Assembly: GCA_937900985.1 (NCBI GenBank)
Contig: CALCGM010000279.1
Location: 1 to 9,662, forward strand
Length of the DNA stretch: 9,662 bases
From: an uncultured Planctomycetaceae bacterium
GTDB lineage: Bacteria > Planctomycetota > Planctomycetia > Pirellulales > UBA1268
Direction of reading: 5' to 3'
Position 1 is the first letter of the stretch; each line of letters opens with the position of its first letter. Of the stretch, positions 1-5,139 are shown one piece after another. A program made the translations under genes and the position numbers. The notes below the pieces were generated by a model. The model saw nothing but the letters and a program-made list of their open reading frames with translations, was not told the DNA's origin and made no database searches.

Positions 1-50
1 ACGCTCGGCCGCCGCACAAGGTCGGCCAAGGTGGCAACGTGATCGATCAT
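1..50 (-). CDS. 5' end of a divergent gene, possibly an M20-family peptidase (partial)
   Basis: Read on the minus strand from the ATG at 50-48, the sequence is open to the window edge and encodes MIDHVATLADLVRRPSV, the last codon being incomplete. The start is supported by GAGGAG on the minus strand (positions 61-56) with a 5-nt spacer, one of the best ribosome-binding sites in the window. The gene points away from the nuo operon and shares its upstream region. The pattern L-x-x-L-V-x-x-P-S-V resembles the N-terminus of M20 metallopeptidases and deacylases (acetylornithine deacetylase type, often LVxIPSVNP). That is only a weak inference from 17 residues, with Arg where a hydrophobic residue is usual. 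That a gene starts here is fairly likely; its function is a guess. Confidence 0.55.
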   Translation of the reverse strand, partial: MIDHVATLADLVRRPS

Positions 51-55
51 CAAGG

Positions 56-61
56 CTCCTC
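56..61 (-). promoter_or_regulatory. ribosome-binding site of the divergent minus-strand gene
   Basis: CTCCTC on the + strand reads GAGGAG on the minus strand, 5 nt before the ATG at 50-48. The match to the anti-Shine-Dalgarno sequence and the ideal spacing are the main reason for calling a gene start here. Confidence 0.55.
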
Positions 62-187
62 GTGTGGCCCGCAGGCCCTCGTCGTTCTCCGGACGCTGAT
101 CCGGCTCCACACGCGGCAGAGCTCCCCCGGTTGTACACCGCCGCCGCGGGTCTCGGGTCTCGTCTCGCCCATCCGGCTTCAGGACTG

Positions 188-193
188 TATAAA
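188..193 (+). promoter_or_regulatory. candidate -10 box for the nuo operon
   Basis: TATAAA lies in the only AT-rich patch upstream of nuoA. No recognisable -35 hexamer sits 16-18 bp upstream (TCGCCC at 165-170), so the promoter would be weak or need help. Transcription starting near 200 would give a leader of roughly 110 nt before nuoA and would put the inverted repeat at the very start of the transcript. The reverse complement of the same patch could serve the divergent gene. Confidence 0.35.
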
Positions 194-200
194 GAGAGGA

Positions 201-226
201 GACTTTGTGACATTTTTCACAAAGTC
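201..226. promoter_or_regulatory. perfect inverted repeat, CRP/FNR-family-like operator
   Basis: The arms GACTTTGTGA (201-210) and TCACAAAGTC (217-226) are exact reverse complements, separated by CATTTT. The core TGTGA (206-210), N6, TCACA (217-221) equals the E. coli CRP consensus half-sites with the correct 6-bp spacing. The site is centred at 213.5. That is just downstream of the TATAAA box on the + strand, a repressing position for nuo if that box is used, and around -35 of a possible minus-strand promoter. Which regulator binds, and which gene it controls, cannot be told from the window. The same sequence could form a 10-bp RNA hairpin in the nuo leader. The repeat is seen directly; the operator role is inferred. 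Confidence 0.6.
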
Positions 227-302
227 GGCTGGCGCAGCGGTTTTTGCAGAAGACGCCGTTCTGCGGACACTCGAGCAGGTTGCAGGGAGTCCGCGTTTGC
301 CC

Positions 303-306
303 GGAG
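303..306 (+). promoter_or_regulatory. ribosome-binding site of nuoA
   Basis: GGAG lies 6 nt before the ATG at 313, which supports that start over the in-frame GTG immediately before it (310) and a TTG at 244. Confidence 0.5.
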
Positions 307-312
307 CGTGTG

Positions 313-708
313 ATGAATCCGATCCTGCCTGTGATCCTGTTTGTGGCGATTGCCGCCGCGGTCTCGGTGGGTTTGGTGGTGGCCGCCCAGCTGATCGGCC
401 CGAAGCGGACGACGCCCGTCAAATCGATGCCCTACGAGAGCGGCATGGACCCCGTCCACGACACGCGGCGGCGGTTTGATGTGCGGTTTCATCTGGTGGC
501 GATCACCTTCCTCGTGTTCGATGTGGAACTGCTCTTTCTCTACCCGTGGGCCGTGGCGAGCCGCTCGCCGGCCGGCATCGACGCCGCTGTCGCAGACGGC
601 AGCGTGGGGAGCCGCGGGATCGTTTTCGCTGGAGCGATGCTCTTCCTCGCATTGGTCGTGGCTGGATTTGCCTACGACTGGAAAAAGGGGGTTTTCCGAT
701 GGCGATAA
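313..708 (+). CDS. nuoA: NADH-quinone oxidoreductase subunit A
   Basis: This is a 131-aa inner-membrane subunit (ND3 homologue) of complex I, at the junction of the membrane arm and the quinone module. It has three hydrophobic segments, at about residues 5-28, 60-80 and 102-120. Between the first two lies the family loop YESGMDP (41-47), then RRRFDVRFHLVAITFLVFDVE with FDVE at 69-72. D70 and E72 correspond to the conserved acidic pair of E. coli NuoA (D79/E81), and FLYPWA follows. The loop has Ser where mitochondrial ND3 has the active/deactive-transition Cys; Ser is also found in other bacteria. The start is ATG 313 with GGAG upstream; GTG 310 would add one residue. Its 3' end overlaps nuoB by 10 bp. 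Confidence 0.96.
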   Translation: MNPILPVILFVAIAAAVSVGLVVAAQLIGPKRTTPVKSMPYESGMDPVHDTRRRFDVRFHLVAITFLVFDVELLFLYPWAVASRSPAGIDAAVADGSVGSRGIVFAGAMLFLALVVAGFAYDWKKGVFRWR

Positions 709-1367
709 CCGCGCCACAGCCACAGACCGTCTTCCCGCGGCAGACGTCGTCGCTGGATGCACGTCTTGAACTGCCCGAGAACGTCGTCGTCAGCCGGCTC
801 GACGAACTGGCCAGCTGGTGCCGCAAAAACAGCCTCTGGCCGATGCCATTCGCCACCGCCTGCTGCGGCATCGAGCTGATGGCCACCGGCGCTGCCAGGC
901 ACGACCTCGCCCGCTTTGGTGCTGAGGTGTTTCGCTTCAGCCCGCGGCAGTGCGACCTGATGATCGTTGCAGGCCGCGTGGTGATGAAAATGCTGCCGGT
1001 GCTGCAGCGGATCTGGCTGCAGATGAGCGAGCCGAAGTGGTGCATCTCGATGGGCGCCTGTGCGAGCACCGGGGGCGTGTTTGACACCTACGCCGTCGTG
1101 CAGGGCATCGATCGCTTCATTCCGGTGGATATGTACGTGCCCGGCTGCCCTCCGCGGCCCGAGCAGCTGATTCAGGCGATCATCGACCTGCAAGACAAGA
1201 TCCAGCGCGAGGGCACGATCACCGGCCGTGAGTTCGACACGGCTGCCAGGCAGCTGCAGAAGCGGGCCCTGACGGAGTCGGGCAATCCGCTGACCCTCGA
1301 TGCCTCCCGCAACCCCGTCATTCAGCGGCAACTCGCTGCGGAACGGTCTGCCGCTGCGGTTCGTTGA
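699..1367 (+). CDS. nuoB: NADH-quinone oxidoreductase subunit B (cluster N2)
   Basis: This 222-aa peripheral-arm subunit (PSST/Nqo6) binds [4Fe-4S] cluster N2, the last electron carrier before quinone. The ligands are all present: the tandem C55-C56 (ATACCGIE), C121 (SMGACAS) and C150 (PGCPPRP). Their spacing of 65 and 29 residues equals that of E. coli C64, C129 and C158. The SPRQCDLMIVAG segment (81-92) and PEPKWC-like segment (about 111-115) are also typical. The start ATG 699 lies inside the end of nuoA and follows an A/G-rich run, AAAGGGGG (684-691). A tail of about 50 residues after the core (170-222) is polar and poorly conserved. The gene is followed by the only sizeable gap in the operon. 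Confidence 0.97.
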   Translation: MAITAPQPQTVFPRQTSSLDARLELPENVVVSRLDELASWCRKNSLWPMPFATACCGIELMATGAARHDLARFGAEVFRFSPRQCDLMIVAGRVVMKMLPVLQRIWLQMSEPKWCISMGACASTGGVFDTYAVVQGIDRFIPVDMYVPGCPPRPEQLIQAIIDLQDKIQREGTITGREFDTAARQLQKRALTESGNPLTLDASRNPVIQRQLAAERSAAAVR

Positions 1368-1441
1368 TCGGCCTGCCCCGTTCGCACCATACTTCGCCAC
1401 AGATTCCCGCCCCTCCCCACGCCCACCTGCAGCCCACCGCC

Positions 1442-1978
1442 ATGTCCGTCGAGCCTGAAACTTCGCCTGAAATGTCGACCGCCGAGGTTTGCGATGCCGG
1501 CTACCAGGCCCTGGCCGCTGCGTTTCCCGGCCTGGAAACGTCGGTGTTTCGTGGGCAGCGACGGGTGGTCGTCCCAGCAGCCTCACTGGCGGAGGCGATG
1601 CGGCAGCTCCACCAAGCGGGCTTCGACCTGCTGGTGGATGTCAGCTGCGTCGACTACCTGGAATACCGCGGAGCGACGAGCCGCTACGGCCTCGTCTACC
1701 TGCTGGCCAACACCCGCACCAACGAGCGGCTCACGGTTCGCTGCTTCGTCGACGACCCGGAGCCGACGGTGCCGAGCATGGTTCCGCTGTGGCCATCGGC
1801 GAACTGGCTTGAGCGGGAGGCCTGGGATCTCTTCGGCATTCGCTTCACGGGCCACCCAGACCTCCGCCGGCTGGTGATGCCCGAGGAGTTCACCGCCCAT
1901 CCGCTGCGGAAGGACTATCCGCTCCAAGGCCGTGGCGAGCGGCACAACTTCCCTGTCATCTCACGGGAGCAGAGCTAG
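1442..1978 (+). CDS. nuoC: NADH-quinone oxidoreductase subunit C (30 kDa)
   Basis: This 178-aa peripheral subunit (Nqo5) has no cofactor and helps assemble the quinone-reducing module with NuoD. The 30-kDa signature is clear: EREAWDLFGI (124-133), then FTGHPDLRRL (135-144) and HPLRKDYPLQGR (153-164). VDYLEYRG (70-77) and RYGLVYLL (81-88) are also family-like. It is a separate gene, not the NuoCD fusion found in E. coli. The start is uncertain. ATG 1442 is favoured, but no Shine-Dalgarno sequence is visible. ATG 1472 would remove 10 variable residues, and a TTG at 1364 would add 26 residues of low-quality Pro/His-rich sequence. nuoD starts 4 bp after its stop. Confidence 0.95.
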   Translation: MSVEPETSPEMSTAEVCDAGYQALAAAFPGLETSVFRGQRRVVVPAASLAEAMRQLHQAGFDLLVDVSCVDYLEYRGATSRYGLVYLLANTRTNERLTVRCFVDDPEPTVPSMVPLWPSANWLEREAWDLFGIRFTGHPDLRRLVMPEEFTAHPLRKDYPLQGRGERHNFPVISREQS

Positions 1979-1982
1979 AGCC

Positions 1983-3221
1983 ATGTCGATCGCCACATCC
2001 GAACCGCTCTCGCAGTCGGCCGACCCCGCGACGGCCAGTCGCAGCGAGGAGTATCTCTGGACGCTGAACTTCGGCCCGCAGCATCCGGCAACCCACACCA
2101 CGCTGCGGCTCGTGCTCAAGCTCGAGGGTGAACGGGTCGTTGATGCGATGCCCGAAATGGGCTACCTCCACTCCGGCTTCGAGAAGATCGGCGAGCACCT
2201 CTCGTTCAATCAGTACGTGACGGTCACCGACCGCATGAACTACATCTCGCCGATGGCCAACAACGTGGCCTGGCATCATGCCGTAGAGAAGCTGCTGGGC
2301 ATCGAGCTGACGCCGCGGTGCGTCTACATCCGCACGATCGTGGCCGAACTTGCCAGGATCAGCGACCACCTGCTGTGCAACGGCGCCGTCGGGCTCGACA
2401 CCGGAGCCTTTACGTTCTTCCTCTACGCGTTTCAGCAGCGGGAGATGATCTACGACATCTTCGAAACGCTCTGTGGGGCTCGCTTCACCAACAGCTACAC
2501 CCGGGTGGGCGGGCTCTCGCAAGACATCACACCGCTGGTCGTGGAGAAGATTCGGGCCTTCCTGAAAACCTTCCCCAAAACACTCGCTGACATGGAGCGG
2601 CTGCTGACCCGCAACCGCATCTTTGTCGATCGCACCAAGGGCGTGGGCGTGCTCTCCAAGGCGGACGCGACGGCACGCGGGGCCACCGGCCCGATCGCTC
2701 GTGCCAGCGGGGTGACCCGCGATCTCCGCAAAGACGAGCCCTACCTCGCCTACAACGACTTCGAGTTTGACGTGCCCTGTGCCACGGCAGGCGACTGCTA
2801 CGCCCGCTATCTCGTTCGCATGGATGAGATGCGGGAGAGCCTCCGCATCCTGTCGCAGGCGGTGGAAAACATTCCCGCCGGCCCGGTCGACGTCGGCATC
2901 GATCAGCGGATTGCCAGACCCGACAAAAAGCAGGTCTATTCCACCATCGAAGGCACGATCTCACACTTCGAGCTGTCGATGAGCAATCGAGGCTTTGAGG
3001 TGCCGTGCGAGGAGTCGTATGCCGCGATCGAGGCCCCCAATGGCGAGCTCGGCTTCTATCTCGTCGGCGATGGCAATGAGACCGCCTACCGAGCCCGTTG
3101 CCGGCCGCCCAGCGTGCTGCACTTCGCCCTTTTCCCTCACCTGATTCGCGGCCACACGCTTTCCGATATCGTCGCCGTGCTCGGCAGTCTCAACATCATC
3201 GCCGCAGAACTCGACCGGTAG
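1983..3221 (+). CDS. nuoD: NADH-quinone oxidoreductase subunit D (49 kDa)
   Basis: This 412-aa subunit (Nqo4), related to the large subunit of NiFe hydrogenases, forms most of the quinone-binding cavity with NuoB. The signature GPQHPATHTTLRLVL begins at residue 31. H38 and Y87 fall at the same numbers as the quinone-headgroup ligands of Thermus Nqo4, and D139 matches the conserved Asp that pairs with H38. GYLHSGFEK (60-68) resembles the HTG form of Thermus, not the HRG form. Other family blocks are TRVGGLSQD (173-181), RASGVTRDLRKD (240-251) and GELGFYLVGDG (354-364). The C-terminus reads GSLNIIAAELDR, with Asn where the family usually has Asp. No NiFe-site cysteines remain, as expected. The start ATG 1983 is 4 bp after nuoC; a strong ribosome-binding site is not visible. 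Confidence 0.97.
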   Translation: MSIATSEPLSQSADPATASRSEEYLWTLNFGPQHPATHTTLRLVLKLEGERVVDAMPEMGYLHSGFEKIGEHLSFNQYVTVTDRMNYISPMANNVAWHHAVEKLLGIELTPRCVYIRTIVAELARISDHLLCNGAVGLDTGAFTFFLYAFQQREMIYDIFETLCGARFTNSYTRVGGLSQDITPLVVEKIRAFLKTFPKTLADMERLLTRNRIFVDRTKGVGVLSKADATARGATGPIARASGVTRDLRKDEPYLAYNDFEFDVPCATAGDCYARYLVRMDEMRESLRILSQAVENIPAGPVDVGIDQRIARPDKKQVYSTIEGTISHFELSMSNRGFEVPCEESYAAIEAPNGELGFYLVGDGNETAYRARCRPPSVLHFALFPHLIRGHTLSDIVAVLGSLNIIAAELDR

Positions 3222-3227
3222 CCCTCC

Positions 3228-3782
3228 ATGATCAGCCACGCCCTCACACGCCTGACACCCGAGATGGTGGCAGAGATCGAAGCACTCGCTCCGCGGTATC
3301 CAGACCGTCGAGCCCTTGTGCTGCCCGCACTGCACATCGTCAACAAGGCCCTGCGGCATGTGCCGCTCGACGCCGTGGTCGATGTCGCCAAGGTGCTCGG
3401 GCTGCCACCGGCCGAGGTGCAAGACACGCTCACCTTCTATCAGTTCTTCCATCAGAAGAAGCCGCACGGCACGGTGCGAGCCTTCGTCTGCCGGTCGGTG
3501 TCGTGTGCCCTGCGTGGGGGCGAAGAGCTGCTCGAGAAGCTCTGCAGCCAATACGGTATCCAGCCCTACGGCACCACCGACGATGGATCGCTGACGATCG
3601 AGCCGGCAGAGTGCCTGGGGGCCTGTGATTTTGCCCCGTGCGTGCTCGCCAACGACGACCTGCTGAAAAACCTGGATCCTGCCGCCGCGGCCGCCGCCAT
3701 CGAGGCTGTGAAGGTGCGGGCCGACAGCCGCCGCGGAGCCGGCAGTCCCACGGCCGCCACGCAAACGAGGGAGGGTGCCTGA
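3228..3782 (+). CDS. nuoE: NADH-quinone oxidoreductase subunit E (cluster N1a)
   Basis: This 184-aa thioredoxin-fold subunit (24 kDa/Nqo2) of the NADH dehydrogenase module carries the [2Fe-2S] cluster N1a. Ligands C88, C93, C129 and C133 have the exact family spacing C-x4-C-x35-C-x3-C, within FVCRSVSCALRG and ECLGACDFAPC. The N-terminal helical region (residues 10-75) contains the typical HVPLDAVVDVAKVLGLP and TFYQFF. The tail after about residue 150 is low complexity: an alanine run at 152-157, then Ser/Gly/Thr/Arg-rich sequence, likely disordered. The gene starts 6 bp after nuoD with no clear Shine-Dalgarno sequence, so it is probably translationally coupled. nuoF begins one base after its stop. 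Confidence 0.97.
   Translation: MISHALTRLTPEMVAEIEALAPRYPDRRALVLPALHIVNKALRHVPLDAVVDVAKVLGLPPAEVQDTLTFYQFFHQKKPHGTVRAFVCRSVSCALRGGEELLEKLCSQYGIQPYGTTDDGSLTIEPAECLGACDFAPCVLANDDLLKNLDPAAAAAAIEAVKVRADSRRGAGSPTAATQTREGA
3767..3775 (+). promoter_or_regulatory. ribosome-binding site of nuoF (decides start)
   Basis: GAGGGAGGG inside the last codons of nuoE lies 8 nt before ATG 3784. This favours ATG 3784 over the in-frame GTG at 3775, which overlaps the motif itself. Confidence 0.6.
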
Positions 3783-3783
3783 C

Positions 3784-5139
3784 ATGCCACCGTTTGAGCC
3801 CGTTCTGCTGGAAGCCGTGGGGACGCCCGAAAGCCACACGCTGGAGAGCTATCGTTCCCGCGGTGGCTACGCACCGTTTGAAACGCTGCTTGCGGAGAAG
3901 CAGCCGACCGAGGTCATCGAGTTGGTGAAATCGGCGGGCCTTCGCGGCCGCGGTGGTGCCGGCTTCCCCACGGGTGTGAAGTGGGGCTTTCTGCCCAAGG
4001 ATCACCCTGGTCCGATCTATCTCTGCGTCAACGCCGACGAGAGCGAACCGGGCACATTCAACAACCGCATCCTGATGGAAGACGACCCGCATCAGGTGAT
4101 CGAGGGGACGATGATCTCCTCGTATGCCACGCGGGCCACCACGGCCTACATCTACCTGCGGTATGAGTATCCGCACGCCTGGGACCGTCTCCAGGCTGCG
4201 ATCGACGAGGCCTCTGCAGCCGGCCTGCTCGGTGACAACATCAAGGGCAGCGGCTTCTCCCTCAACATCTACCTGCACCGCGGGGCTGCCGCCTACATCT
4301 GCGGTGAAGAGACCGGCCTGATCGAGAGCATCGAAGGCAAGCGGGCCTGGCCGCGGATCAAGCCGCCGTTCCCTGCCATCGAAGGCGTGTTTCGCAAGCC
4401 GACGGTGGTCAACAACATCGAGACGATGGCCTGCGTGGCCCAGATTGCCCGCCGCGGTCCCGACTGGTTTCGCTCGATCGGCGTTCCGGCTGATCCCGAG
4501 AACCCCCGCGACCCCGGCAGCTACGGCCCCAAGCTCTACTGCCTCTCCGGACACGTCGAGAAGCCCGGCTGCTACGAGGCCCCGCTGGGCATCACGCTGC
4601 GGGAGCTGATCAACGACTACGGTGGGGGCGTCTGGAAGGGCCGCAAGGCGAAAGCAGCGATCCCCGGCGGCATCTCGATGGGCCTGATGACGGAAGCGGA
4701 GTTTGACACGCCGCTCGACTTCAAGGGTCCGGGCACCGTCGGCTGTATGGGCCTGGGCACCGCAGCCGTGGTGGTGATCGACGAGACGGTCAGCATCGTC
4801 GACTTCCTCCACAACTCCTGCCGCTTCTTCGCCCACGAGTCGTGTGGCCAGTGCACCCCCTGCCGCGAGGGCACGAGCTGGAACCTGCGGATTCTTGAAC
4901 GGATCCGAGCAGGCAAGGGCCGGCTGAAGGACCTGGAGATCCTGCTCGAGAATGGCAACACGATGGGCATGATGCCTGGCTCCACGATCTGTGGGCTTGC
5001 CGATGGCGCCGCCTGGCCCATCAAGAACGCGATCAACAAGTTCCGCGACGAGTTCGAGGACTACATCAAACGCACCAACCCCGAGGGCTGGATGGTCACC
5101 GATCCAGTGCCTGCCCTTCAGATTGTGGGAGCCCACTGA
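3784..5139 (+). CDS. nuoF: NADH-quinone oxidoreductase subunit F (FMN, NADH site, cluster N3)
   Basis: This 451-aa subunit (51 kDa/Nqo1) oxidises NADH, passes a hydride to FMN and feeds electrons to [4Fe-4S] cluster N3. The FMN-binding glycine-rich segment GLRGRGGAGFPTGVKW lies at 52-67, with NADESEPGTFNNR at 83-95. The NADH/FMN region GAAAYICGEETGLIESIEG is at 167-185. N3 ligands are C354, C357 and C360 (ESCGQCTPCREG) and C403 (TICGLADG). Length is normal for the family. Nothing suggests a hydrogenase or formate dehydrogenase diaphorase instead, since the gene lies in a full nuo operon and has no fused ferredoxin domain. The stop overlaps the nuoG start by one base (TGATG). Confidence 0.98.
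   Translation: MPPFEPVLLEAVGTPESHTLESYRSRGGYAPFETLLAEKQPTEVIELVKSAGLRGRGGAGFPTGVKWGFLPKDHPGPIYLCVNADESEPGTFNNRILMEDDPHQVIEGTMISSYATRATTAYIYLRYEYPHAWDRLQAAIDEASAAGLLGDNIKGSGFSLNIYLHRGAAAYICGEETGLIESIEGKRAWPRIKPPFPAIEGVFRKPTVVNNIETMACVAQIARRGPDWFRSIGVPADPENPRDPGSYGPKLYCLSGHVEKPGCYEAPLGITLRELINDYGGGVWKGRKAKAAIPGGISMGLMTEAEFDTPLDFKGPGTVGCMGLGTAAVVVIDETVSIVDFLHNSCRFFAHESCGQCTPCREGTSWNLRILERIRAGKGRLKDLEILLENGNTMGMMPGSTICGLADGAAWPIKNAINKFRDEFEDYIKRTNPEGWMVTDPVPALQIVGAH

Larger units (their letters stand above)
51..312. promoter_or_regulatory. divergent intergenic/promoter region upstream of nuoA
   Basis: These 262 bases separate the divergent minus-strand start from nuoA. Translations across it are Arg/Pro/Ala-rich and look non-coding. 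The part from about 181 to 250 is clearly more AT-rich than the rest of the window and holds a TATAAA box and a perfect inverted repeat, described separately. A short tandem GGGTCTC occurs at about 149-160. On the minus strand TATACA (190-185), with ATGTCA 17 nt upstream (213-208), could serve as a promoter for the divergent gene; its -35 element would lie inside the inverted repeat. No terminator or structured RNA was recognised. Confidence 0.6.

Noticed and set aside
201..226. Rho-independent terminator
   Set aside because: The T-run is in the loop, the stem is not GC-rich, and no T-tract follows the stem.
62..313. 83-codon + strand frame ending in TGATG at the nuoA start, as a small upstream gene coupled to nuoA
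   Set aside because: The product is Arg/Pro/Ala-rich without recognisable features, the frame runs through the palindrome and TATAAA box, and its start has no ribosome-binding site.
196..479. GTG at 207 preceded by AGGAG (197-201) as a leader peptide or short gene
   Set aside because: The spacing is acceptable, but the frame runs far into nuoA out of frame, the product is Cys/Arg/Gly-rich noise, and the GTG is part of the perfect palindrome, which explains the conservation-like look better.
672..1586. Minus-strand open frame of 304 codons antisense to nuoB/nuoC
   Set aside because: Arg/His/Gln-rich shadow of nuoB without recognisable domains, and no ribosome-binding site.
3430..5136. Long minus-strand open frame (568 codons) antisense to nuoE/nuoF
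   Set aside because: It mirrors the GC-rich third positions of nuoF; the translation is His/Arg/Gly/Ala-rich with no family motif, while the + strand has every NuoF cofactor site.
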